From: Membranipora membranacea
Taxonomy: Eukaryota; Bryozoa; Gymnolaemata; Cheilostomatida; Membraniporidae
Assembly (NCBI GenBank): GCA_914767715.1
Contig: OU612073.1
Coordinates: 3,162,001 to 3,226,000 of the forward strand
Direction: 5' to 3'
DNA: 64,000 bases
Part shown: positions 24,047-35,800 of the stretch, piece after piece
How positions within the stretch are numbered: the first letter of the stretch is position 1
Layout of the letters: each line of letters begins with the position of its first letter
Program-made: the position numbers and the translations under genes
Notes under the pieces: model-generated
Told to the model about the DNA's origin: nothing
The model's input: only the letters and a program-made list of their open reading frames with translations
The model's database searches: none

Positions 24047-24428
24047 CATTCTGCGCATGCTCAGCTCTGGGCATGAGCTCAGCTCTGGGCATGAGCTGAT
24101 CTCTGCAAAATTGAGCCTCGGAATTCCGAAGCCGTCTGATTGGCTACCTGCTCTGGTGACATACTTCCCAAAGCGTGCGGATTTGTTATCAATAGTTATC
24201 CTCTCTTGTCATTATTAGCTGATTTTGATTGACAGTTTATGCAGGGGATATCCCATTTCCCCTTTCCAAAGTTGCAATCAGAACCCAAACTAAACTCATT
24301 GTTCTTGCACATGCGCAAATTCAAGTCACGCATGATACATACTTAGCCTTACGACATTCTCTTTGTGGTAATGATACCCTAGTTTATCAGTGATCTACAT
24401 GCCCAGTCAGATCACGAGAGTCAGTATG
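24047..24428 (+). mobile_element. MULE-like non-autonomous element, copy 2
   Basis: Begins CATTCTGCGCATGC and ends AGTCAGTATG like copy 1, with a perfect 9-bp flanking duplication ATAAAAATC (24,038-24,046 and 24,429-24,437). It is longer than copy 1 because an 18-base block containing AGCTCTGGGCATGAG is doubled near its start. Confidence 0.85.
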
Positions 24429-24639
24429 ATAAAAATCATATAAAATGCCATTGATTTCTATAAACCTATAAATTTACCAAGACCTGGGCTATCTTAAGCT
24501 CCACCTACAAAGTGCCTGGGTTCTTACTACTTTGTTTGGGTGAACAAATTATAGTCTGGGTTCCTAAAGAGGATGGTTGTCTTCTCTTGTTTTTCTTTTA
24601 ATCAAGTAGTGAGCGGGCAACTCCCCGCAACTGCTCCAA

Positions 24640-25200
24640 TGCTTTGAGTTTTGTATGTGATTATTGGGTTTTCTTGAATCTACAAACTGATGATGGTTCT
24701 ATAGATTTGTAGGTGATGATTTGGTTTTCTATAATCTACAAACCGACGATAGTTCTATAGATTTGTAGGTGATGATTTGGTTTTCTATAATCTACAAACC
24801 GACGATAGTTCTATAGATTTGTAGGTGATGATTTGGTTTTCTATAATCTACAAACCGACGATGGTTCTATAGATTTGTAGGTGATGATTGGGTTTTCTAT
24901 CATTCAAAATTACAAACCGACGATGGTTCTATAAACTATAATCTATAATCTACAAAAGAATATATAGATTTATAGACGCCATGGCCCAGCCTTTATCTAT
25001 AATCTATATTCTATAAAACTTTTTATAGATAATATGAAACTCTTAAAATCTCCAAAGCTGCACCTTACTGGCGGCAGGGCAGCGCACCCCCATTGGAAGT
25101 ACACTGTGCACATCAGCGGCGGCACACCCGAGGCAGCAAGCTTAACGTACAATTAGAATCAAACAAGCGGCAGCCAACAGGCAGAAACCAACTGGCAGCA
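24640..25200 (-). repeat. Repeat element with 56-bp tandem array
   Basis: Four to five copies of a 56-bp unit containing GGTTTTCTATAATCTACAAA and ATAGATTTGTAGGTGATGAT, followed on the right by AAATCTCCAAAGCTGCACC and CGGCAGCCAAC. That is the mirror image of the 15.2-16.0 kb element, with a different tandem unit amplified. Confidence 0.7.
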
Positions 25201-25990
25201 GCCTAACAGCAGCAGAATAGCAACATTAACTAGCAAGCACCTGCACCGAATTCTCACCCCAGCACTGTAACATACATTGTGTGGCACAATACAGACAAGC
25301 CACACAGAAATATGAAAATAGGATTCATATCAATATTTTGTTTTCATTAATAAGAAAACCAAAAAACAAAATTGACTCTATTTTCATATTTTGATTCGTT
25401 GTTTTGGAACAAAAACGGAAAACATGTTGTTTTTTTATTTTTAGCATACGTGCAAGAAAATGAAAAACAAACGATACTAAGTGCCCTTATACTTATACTA
25501 TCTCTGACCAGTTGGTAATGAAATGTGACTACCAGTAAAGTAACTCAGGCTTTTTTGAGCACTCAAACGAACAATGACTCAGCATCGCTTGAATAACTAT
25601 TAATATTTTCCCCTCATCACTATCCTTAACATGAAAAGAAGGCCCAATGTAAGAAAAGCCAGTTTGGGGCTTTGATGCCGTAAGACATTCAACTGAACAC
25701 TTACCTCATTCATAAACCTGAGTTTTCCATTCTCCCTCGCTAAGCAAGTGTGATTCTTTGTTAATGTCCTCTCTGCTCAATCAGTAAGCACATACTGTCA
25801 CGAAAATAGATCGATCATTCAGCTATGATAATGACAAGTAATTATAATCTTTGGCTATGATGGTTTATTACGTCCAAAAAGATAACATGACAATAGTGTT
25901 ATTGACATTTTTTGGCAATCATGATAGAATAAACAGAGACTAGCTGTGTATAAACAGCTGCAACATTCCTGCTTTATAATGTATTGACAG

Positions 25991-26278
25991 CACTGAATTA
26001 GATTCTTCTCTTAGAATGGAAATAGTATCATAGCGTTATACGGTTAGGACACTAAACACAGGGACCCATCTGACTGTTATCTGATTGGCTGTCCCTAGTA
26101 GCATGAATAATTAGCCTGAGAAATTGTCTTGTTTACAAAATTGCAAACAGTAATTATACCCCATACAGTGTCGATGATTAGGGCATTTCTAGATTGCTAC
26201 TAGGGACTGGCTATTTTTGCAAGCCCTTTGTTTTGCAAAAGAAAGCTAATGATGCTATTCCAGATATGGAATTCAATG
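25991..26278 (+). mobile_element. hAT-like MITE, intact copy
   Basis: 288 bp, ends CACTGAATT and AATTCAATG (imperfect terminal inverted repeat), flanked by a perfect 8-bp duplication ATTGACAG (25,983-25,990 and 26,279-26,286). Relatives lie at 4,835-5,496 and, inverted, at 36,454-36,742. An 8-bp duplication fits the hAT superfamily. Confidence 0.85.
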
Positions 26279-26658
26279 ATTGACAGTATTTATTGATAAC
26301 ACGCCTTGTAATGGTTGACTGGTTACGAATAGCTGACTGTCTATGTATCGTTGTATTATAATCTTCTGTCCATTGAAAGTTGTAATAACATAACAATGGC
26401 CGCTGGAAGATGGAAGATCAAGTCCCACCATACCTGTCAAGTATCCCGATTTGGTCGGGACCCTCCCTATTTCAAGACCCTAATCACTCTCACTCCCTAT
26501 CTCCCTATAACCTCCCTATTTCAGACTCAACATACCGGAAAAAACCAGTTTCTGTTTACACAGGTGCTTATAGAAACAAGTTAGTTACATCCTGGTCATA
26601 AAGTGGGTACAAAAGTCGTGAAGTGAATAGACTGATGTAATTAGCAAACAACTGATAG

Positions 26659-27516
26659 GGTTCAGTGATCGGCCCAACTCTTTTCTTGTACTACATCAAT
26701 GATATGCCCGACAACATCCAGTCAACAGTACGATTGTTTGCTGACGACACAATTGTATACTCTGATGCAATCAACCACCAAACACTCCAAGATGATTTGA
26801 GCAGGCTTGAGCAGTGGGAGAATCAGTGGGACATGGAGTTTCATCCCTCGAAATGTGAGCATATTTGTTTCACAAGGAAGAAACGCCCATCAGAGAACTC
26901 CTACAAACTCCACAACATCGAGATCCCCCGCACCAACTGCACCAAATACCTTGGTGTGTATGTTGACTCAAAACTAACCTGGCACGAACACATAGCCAAA
27001 ATCACTAGTAAGGCAAATGCCACCCTAGCCTTCATACGACGTAATGTCCTCACAACATCAGAAGACATTCGCTCCACCGCCTACAAACAGCTAGTGAGAC
27101 CAGTACTCGAGTATGCTTCCTGCGCTTGGGACACTCTTACCCAGACTGTAGAGACCAAACTCCAAGCAGTTCAGCGTCGTGCAGCCCGGTTTATCTGTGG
27201 CATCCGGCGCAGCGACAGGAAAACCAGCACCACAGGTCTTCTCTCAAAGCTTGACCTTCAACCACTGGATGACCGCCGTAAGTGTAGGCGACTGCAGGTC
27301 TTTCGCACCTACCACTTTAATGCTCCTCACATCATCAATGAACATGTGTCTAGATCAACACACCACTCCAGCAGACGCCATGCACAGCAGTATTTCATTC
27401 CATCTACCAACACTCTGCACTATCGCCGGTTCTTTTTTGTTAGAACTGCCAAAGACTGGAACTGTCTACTGCCTGGTTGCCCACTGTTAACAGCCCCTGC
27501 CCCGAACCCCGGTTAG
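26659..27516 (+). pseudogene. Non-LTR retrotransposon reverse transcriptase, 5'-truncated
   Basis: About 285 codons from an in-frame stop at 26,656 to the stop at 27,516. Motifs are GSVIGPTLF, YYINDMP, the catalytic FADDT box, then KYLGVYVDSKLTW, the AYKQLVRPVLEYASCAWD region and a WNCLL C-terminal motif typical of CR1/L2/jockey-like elements. The endonuclease and first half of the reverse transcriptase are absent, as in an ordinary 5'-truncated insertion. The remaining frame has no stop, suggesting a fairly recent event. It sits inside the hAT-like element. Confidence 0.9.
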
Positions 27517-27819
27517 ATGTAAAGCTGTTCCTAATTGGTTTACCGGTAAATGACCTGGAAACGTAAAACGATTCATGAGTTTTTAACGTTCCTGAAGTCA
27601 CGACGCTGAAGTCAGCGCTAGGAGCTAAGAATCATCAGGTGAGACATCAGGTGAGACAGGAAAACAATAAAGAACCAATGTGAGATGACCTCAATTCAAC
27701 ACTATCTGACAGTCTATGAAAAATGGATATCCCAAGGAATAATAAGGCACTTGTTGACGACAAAATATTCTACACATGCATGTGACTGACTGGTCTAGTA
27801 AAAAATAAAAATTTTGAAC

Positions 27820-28123
27820 ATGTCTTCACCAAAAAGAAAGAGACCCTATCAACAAGCTGAAAAGTGGTCTTCCTATTATCAAAAAGAGTGGGAAACAAAA
27901 TATACTTTTGTCAAGCAGTCAGGTCAGGGAAGGGAGATACATATTTTACATGTACCATTTGCAAGAAAGATCTGAGCTGTAGCCATGGTGGAGTAAATGA
28001 TGTGACTAAACACCAAGCCACTAAAGGCCACTCAGAGTTGGAGTCTCAATTGAAAAGAACAGGTAAGCTAACAGGCTTCTTCCCCACCACCAAAAATGAT
28101 ATTGCTGACAAGGTAAGAGGTAC
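27820..28123 (+). pseudogene. BED-type zinc finger fragment, frameshifted
   Basis: The reading begins MSSPKRKRPYQQ at 27,820 and changes frame near 27,930. It then continues GDTYFTCTICKKDLSC, HGGVNDVTKHQATKGH, a C2-H-x-H finger of the BED/TTF kind found at the start of many hAT-like transposases. It ends at a good splice donor (GACAAG then GTAAGAGG). The rest of the transposase is absent. The shift and the loss make it non-functional. Confidence 0.8.
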
Positions 28124-29303
28124 CTAAGTTTTGTATCTGAATCATATGTCTACTTAGGCCCACAGACAGCTTCAATCTAGGCCAGTAGGTTGAAGCCACA
28201 CATCATCATGCAGAATTTAAAAATAACAAATCTGTTTGACTTTCCTCCTAGAATGCTGTAGATGCTGTCTTCACTGAAATATGACCTAGAACAAAAATCT
28301 GGGGTGCTCAAATTGCTCATATGCTTCGGCGGTTGGGGCGCTGCCCCAAACCCCCCAGGTGTTTGTCTCGGCACTTCGTGCCTCGGCCAGGACGCTTCGC
28401 GTCCTGGAAGTGTCACGACGCCTTAACTCCCTATTTTTAATCACAGCTACTTGACAGGTATGAGTCCCACCGTGGCAGATTGTTTTGATGTTTCAGGCTG
28501 ATCTTTGATCTTGGAAACAGACACAATTTTCCAGGGTCGACAGAGAGGTGAAAACCGAGATCTATGAATTGTATTTCGTTAGGGTTTGAAGATTGAAACT
28601 TGAAGTTTATATATTACCAACTCTAAAAAATCCATCCTCACAACAGTTCTGTCTAACACACACGCAACATAGGGCAATAATTACAAAGCTGCCCTATTTT
28701 GAGTAACTAGCATCTGTACCCTTGGAAGCTCATGGGGATAGGGTGAAGGAAATATCAATTTTAGCCGTTTTAATGTTATTGCAGCGCAGGAAAAAGATGA
28801 CCATGAATCTCTTATGGTCTGGCAGCCAGGGAGATAAGGATTAAAACAAAACACAGATATATCTGTAGGTATCTTTTGCTGACCTATAAAATGGAACCAA
28901 ATTTGACAAAAATCAGCTCAAGATTTGTACATATTTATATATTATAATTAATATTTCATTAAAATACAGAGAAGTAATAACAATCAAGCTTTGAACTTCT
29001 TGAAGGATACTCACAGACCAAAGAATTTTATAGTCCTACAGTAGTTATGCTGTAGTTATTCAAGGTTCCAAAATTGGTCAACGCCTGAAGGCACCTTGAT
29101 GTTCTGCTGTTATCGGTGTTAATGGTTTAGTGGAGTGTCTCTGTCTATTTGATAATGTGGTGAGGCGATGGAGGGCAGTGTGGGCAGTGTTACTGGCTAT
29201 TCTTTTGTGATAATCGTCTGCGTCTGTTAGAATAAGTGGCAGAGTGTGGTATACGTTGGATTTTTTTTCTTTTCTGCTTCTGCAAGCTTTTTGTGCCCAA
29301 GGC

Positions 29304-29330
29304 AGGCTTAGGCTTAGGCTTAGGCTATGA
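29304..29330. repeat. Short GGCTTA hexamer run
   Basis: About four consecutive GGCTTA units, equivalent to TTAGGC on the other strand. Too short to call an interstitial telomere. Confidence 0.5.
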
Positions 29331-29860
29331 CTGATTGACTGATTCATTTATTGATGATTCATTTATTTAGACTTTATTTTCCGTTCTCAATAACACATGA
29401 TTGAAAAGCTGTGACATATTGATTATCATTCTATTTCAAATCTCATGTCACAGTAATTGATTTATTGTCAAGATTACTCTTATGCAATAAGATTAAACAT
29501 TATTATAAAATCAATTTTTTTCCTTAGTTTACTTTCTCTTCCAGATCCTGGGCACTTTCTGTATACCCTTTTCTTTGGAGTTACGATGATCTAACAATGT
29601 TTTAAATGATTGTATTTAATCTTGGAATACGTTAATTAACCTCAACAGCACGACTGTATAAGCAACAGATAGTGTAAGTTTGATTCAATTAGAAATCCCA
29701 ACGATTGTTTGGTGATATAGATTGATATTATTATATTTGTTACTCAATCTCAGCTGGATTGACTTCAGGGTGTGCTCAAATAATAATGTATGGTGATTAT
29801 CATCTGTAAGATGAGAGAAATTGTAGCTCGCTTCTCACAAACCAAATGTGATCATTTGAT

Positions 29861-32800
29861 TTAATCTTGTTCTCCCATCAGCTTGCGTAAGTCTGAATAA
29901 GTCTGAGTGAGTTTGAATGCTTTCATGTCATTCTCGGATGCATATAGCAGGTATTGTGTGTCATTTACTTTCTTCTGTTTCACATCCAACTCCCTCTGCA
30001 TTCTTGTAATTAACTCCTGTTCTTTATTGACCGCATTTTGCAACAGTTCCAGCTACAGAATAGTTATGACTTTTTCGCATTAATATGTTTATTTCGGTAT
30101 GTTTTAATAGAATATAAGGACTTTTCTGTTCATGCACAACATATCATTATTCCGATTACATTTAGAATTTCCAGAATTCATTAGGGCTGAAGAAACTTGA
30201 CCTGTTGATTTGACCACTTACCTCGCTCTTAGTATTCTTTCGCCACTTCATGAGCTGTGTTCTCTCTCCACAGAGGTCTTCATCTATGCGATTATTCACC
30301 CATGTACAGCTTTCAGTAGCAGAACATCTGGAAATGAAAGTCAGTAATGAGAGAATTTCAGGGTTTCTTTGAGTCAAGCACTTTGAGTTAATGAGACTAG
30401 GAAACTGTAAGGGATGTGGCCAACATGTTGTTAACCACATGGCAGGCTATAAAAAACATACCATAGGTTGTATATGATAGGGCTATCTGGTCGATAGGGG
30501 CTTCATTTTCAGATTAACTCATACTCATGTTTTACAGCATTCCATGATCATTTTGCCTTAGTAATCACAAATGTTCAGGCTCCAAAATCTAAGGTGTGTT
30601 TTAGGTTAGTCTATGCACTTAGCAGGATTTGTTTGGATTTTTCCTCTCATGTTTACTTCATATAGCCTAAGGGTCCAATAATATTATTCCATTGTATGAC
30701 CTTGACCTTTTTTCAATGTCATGAATGACTGCCATCAGGGAGAATTTGGGGAAAACATTGAAAATGACCCAGAATGAAATTGACCTGATGAAAATGACCA
30801 GAGCATGAAAATAACCTACAGTTGACCTTAGCATAAATATGAAACCGTGCAAAGAGATTCAATCAGTTTACAGGTAAAACATACATGAGAACTCGACTCT
30901 AAATTATCACAGAAAATTTGCTTGGTGATTATCTTTCTGTTTGTCTGAAGTTATAACTCCATAATGACGTGTCCTGGTGTAAATCCTTGTTAATTATGTT
31001 TTTCCTGTAAATTACTGTTTACTATTTGTAAGTTATATTGGTTTAGTTTAAAGTATGAACTATGCTATGATTTGCTATAGAAACCTGAATATAACCCATA
31101 TGCTGTGTCCACACATACATGACAAGTTGATGGACCTAGAAATCAGGAAATACCCGCCAACGTACTCTCAACCCGGAGAACCCATCCCGGCTGCTCTTGT
31201 TTATCATAATTCAAAGCTAAAATCTGGCTGTTCATTTTATGATTGGCATCATTTTACCTCATTCCTGACCTGACCTGACCTCTAACTCCAAGTCACATCT
31301 ACCATAGAATTTATTATTATACCTTCAATGATAACGCATGGATCAAAATCAAGCACTCATATTACAATATCTCTTGAATTAGCACAAGACTAAACATTTG
31401 TGGTGAGGGTTAAAGAGAACAATCCCTTGTGCCTGTGGGATAAGCTGTTAGATTCTAAAGCAATGAAGAGGGATCAGATGGTCAGAAACATAGAAAAGTA
31501 CATCTACCAAATTTGGTGCTCTTTCCACCCACCAGCCAATCAGAGCAACACATTGGCTAAAATAATGACAATGCAATTATCATAATATCATTAATAACAG
31601 AATGATGTCTTTTATAATAACTTTCTTTTCTTACTCGATATGGCAGTGCTTTCCTTTCCATCCAGGGTCACACTCACAACTATACACATTACTAATATAA
31701 ACAAGACACTTTCCATTACCATTGCATCGTGTCGCATGACACGTCTCTGTAATAATAAGAATGATCTACAATTCCAAAAAGTTTGTGATCGAGATCATTT
31801 AAACTGTGGAGAACAAAATATCTGTTATGTCAACTCATTGAGGATATAGTATAACATTTTGTATTTGATGTATGCGTTCACACAGTAATGAAATATTTCA
31901 ATATGAATTATGGAAAAGAAAGCATCAGTAACACCTAAATGTGTTTGGTGCAGTCAACAGCAAGTATGTGTACAGTTTCCGCCATGTAATCAACCCAAAA
32001 TTAGCAAACATTGGTAGTTTTGCCGTCTATTCACTGTTAAAAAGATGTAATGAATACATGCTTAGCATTGAAAACTTATATGCTGATCAACAAGCTTATT
32101 ACATTGCATTACGGAGAAAAGCTTCTTTTTAATCAGGGGACATATATTTTTGTTGGATCAATAAATCTTTTTTTGGTCAGATTTTAACAAGATTACTGAA
32201 AACCATCGTACTACAGTCAAGCTCAATGATTGCATGTGGGCAAATACATACCAGTCGAACAATGTGTCCCCTGGAAGCCAATCATGCAAGAACATTTAAT
32301 ACCATCATTTCCATTATCATCACATCTATTGAGGCCTACTACTTCTCCACCGAATGTTTGCATTTCTCCCTCATTTTGAGCCAAGCATTGTTCACATGCT
32401 GTTTTTAACGTCAGAGGTGTCCCGGTATCTATTACAAAAACCAGTGTTCAAGTCAATGTGTATGTAGGAGAAAGCAATGGCTAGAAATGATGAAATTATA
32501 AATAGAGTTAGTCTGATTACCTCATAGCTTTTATAGTATGATTGTGATGTGCTCACTCAGACAATTTGCCTTGAGACGTTGCTGTGGGACTAAGTAGAAG
32601 AGGTGTACAAGCTTAAAAGCTCAACCAATGGGATTCGAACCCACAACTCTTTTGGCACTAATCGCCTGGCAGTGAATAGCACGCGTTCTAACCGATTGCG
32701 CCATTTCACCATCCATGATATGTTGCTGACCCAGTGCGACTAAGTACTAATATGCAAGACCAACAAATTTTAGGACCTCCTCTGAATTCTGGAGATCGAT

Positions 32801-35800
32801 TCACATATGTCAATAAAAAGTCTAACCAGTCCCATTATCTTGGTGTGATAGAAGTTAGTATACTTTCTCGCTCTAAGCAAGAGATATGTTATTACAAAAA
32901 ATATACAGGAAGCCTCCAGTTAGAAAGTCTTCAGGTAGCTAATGAGCTTTGTTCAATGTTATAATATTTTTACTGTTTCTTCAAACTGTGAACAACATGG
33001 ATACTAGACTTCCATACTCATTCTTGCCAAAAGGAACAGTCAAAAGCTGATTGAGTTCAGTTTTGAATTGTAAGACTCCGTGGGTGTTTATACAAGTTTC
33101 ATACATTATTTGTCCAATGAGATGAATCTGAGTTGTCACTTCCTGTGAAAGATGCAGTTTTTATTGAGAAGCATTGGGCGGGATCTTCAGACAGCAAATT
33201 CATTGCTTCCACGATGGGCTTTTGTGCCTACCCTCCAACTACACCACTTGCAAATCTAAGTCTGCACCATAAATCTACACTACATTATTCGTGCAACTGA
33301 TTATGCACGAATAAAAAGAAGCTTGCATTGTCATAATGTGGTCACATGTGCTAAACAGTCGTTACCACTGATTTATAATATTAAAAATCAGTGGTCATTA
33401 CCAAGCCATTATTGTACACTAACATTGTCATTCCAGTCCACCTTTCGCTGTTTTCTGCCTGTCCATGCCAATCCGGGAAAGAGAGACTATCCAAAACTTC
33501 TCTGTCCGTCCATCAAAGGAAGTCCACACATCCCAAATAATCAGGCATTCATTTCTCTCATACTTTTTAGTTAATTTATAATAATGGATCTGTCATCGGC
33601 TTCATTTGCAGAAGTGTCCATGCCAAGATTATTCATTCATGCACAATCTGTGGCTTGAGCATTGCAGGGTTATCCGTAGACTTAGATGTCATCAGACTAA
33701 GGTTGCAGGTTAGGGGCAGAGCAGTTATGTCTCCCGGGTATACTGAGTCTAACCGGGCTTAGCTCTGTATGTACCATCTCACTCAGGCCTGGTTAGTCAT
33801 ACCAGTTGGACATCCAATGACTAGTACCTGGTACTGCTAGATGTTTAAAACAAATCCACCACCCAGGATCGATCCCACGTGATCAGCAGTCCTGAAGATA
33901 ACCACAAGCCCCCCCCCCCCCACTCAGCTAATATGCTTGTATAAGAAATGCAAACTATATTTTTTTAGTTCTTATTGTAGAGTTAGGGAAGAAGGACTGG
34001 TTCATGTGTGATATATTTGAGAGAAAGACAACTTTTTATGCTAACATCATATCAAAAATATTATTCATAATTATGACTGGGTTACTTTCTGCATTCTTTG
34101 TCGCTGTAAAATGGTTTTTCTATGGGACTACTGAAAGCTCCTTGTCCACATCAGAATTCATAGATAAACCCGTAAACCCATACTCATTTCCGTCTTCATG
34201 TCCATAACCCTCTTGGAAAACAGCGAATTGGCTGTCTGAAGATTGACCTTAACTCATAAGATATGCATACTATTCATACTATTCATACTATACTCAACAT
34301 ACTACTGAACTGGTTAAAGGGCAACCAAGGTTTCGCAGCAATGCATCAATGGGTAGCAAATAATGTGCTGGGCAGCATCAGCTTTGTGCATTACGCGATG
34401 CAAAAATCAAAGTAGTTGCTGACTCTAAGCTGGGTAACACTTCAGTTTAGGGGAGGTTCCAAGACTTTGCTGTAATAATTCTAGAGCACAGGCTAAATAA
34501 TAACAGGAACAGGAAACTGCTATGTGGTATTCTCTTTTAGCTGAGTTTGAGTACCTGATGGAAGAAATGTTTCACAAGAATTCTGGCTGAATAATCATCC
34601 GAATTATATTTTGTCTTTTTCCCCACGCAGAAGGTGCAATCTGCTAATAATCAATGGCCATCAATGAGAAATTGTTTGAAACCTTGGTTGCCCTTTAACT
34701 GATCAAGAAATGCAATGATATGATCATACTGTAGTTTAACCCGCTTTGATATACTCCATTGGTATGCCTCCCCATACTAAAAGAGCTTGTGGAGGCAGGC
34801 TTACAAGAATCGTACAATCTGGTGCAATGATCAATGAGTGTATAAAACAGTGAATACATCACCCAGATGCTGCCTTTCTTAGTTACGATCCCTTTTGATA
34901 TATATGGCTATCGTAGTGTAGGTCAATTAATGGTTGTGACATGATACATACACATAATAAGCTCATACAGTTTACTATTTTCCTGATCCTGTATCACAGC
35001 AGAGAGGGACCCCACACCAATCCACAGGGCATTCCTTAGTTTCCCGTATTTACACTGTGTAGGAGAAACACCTATAACGGGTCCGTCCGTTTGCGGGGTT
35101 TGTTCGCAAATCTTTTTTATTTGACCTGAAAACAAAATAGTTAAATTGCAGACACACATGGTGTTTCAGTATGAGTTCAGAGGGCTAGCTAGGAATAATT
35201 GAAAAAGTCGATTAAAAATACACAGTCTCAAAGCAGTGAAAGTACCTACCATTGAATAGGTTAAGTATGAGGACGTCGCCTTTATCCCAAAGGGTGACTA
35301 TCAGAAGCTGTTCATAGCGAATATTTTGAGCAATATGACCATTTCCATTGCCCAGATCGACTGGGTCGTTCCTGCAAAAGGTCAATTCTTGTAGCGTCAA
35401 TGGTGAGGAACGGTTTGGATACACAAATTAATCACATTGAAGGCCGTCCTTGATAGTGATTTGGGGATCGATTTTTGTGATTGGAGACCGACCTTTTCAA
35501 TTTTGCGAAGCAAATATGCTGTGAGGTACGCCTGGGCAGAAAAGATTGGCCTCCTGAGGTATTTAGTATGATTAGGTCCAAAATTCTTAACTGTAATCAT
35601 TGAAGGAGTTAGAAGGCCTAAAACCCAAAAAAGGTGTTTTGGTGTCTCATTGAAGGAGTTAGAAGGCCTAAAACCCAAAAAAGGTGTTTTGGTGTCTCTC
35701 CCCTCCTTTATTTGGTTCTCAATTACCTGTAAAGAACAAATTTGGACATGCACATTATTGTTAAGAGAAAAGATTATTGGCTCCTCACATTGATGCGGAA

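Larger units (their letters stand above)
26429..28462 (+). mobile_element. Decayed hAT-like transposon with terminal repeats
   Basis: Perfect 15-bp terminal inverted repeats (CATACCTGTCAAGTA and its complement) are flanked by an exact 8-bp duplication AGTCCCAC (26,421-26,428 and 28,463-28,470). Eight bases and a BED-finger gene fragment inside both fit hAT. Contents are a 5'-truncated non-LTR reverse transcriptase, a frameshifted BED-finger start, and a GC-rich hairpin-rich right end (GGACGCTTCGCGTCC). The transposase body is missing, so it cannot be autonomous. Confidence 0.85.

Noticed and set aside
24640-24960. CRISPR-like array (56-bp repeats)
   Set aside because: Units are contiguous without unique spacers and the genome is eukaryotic.
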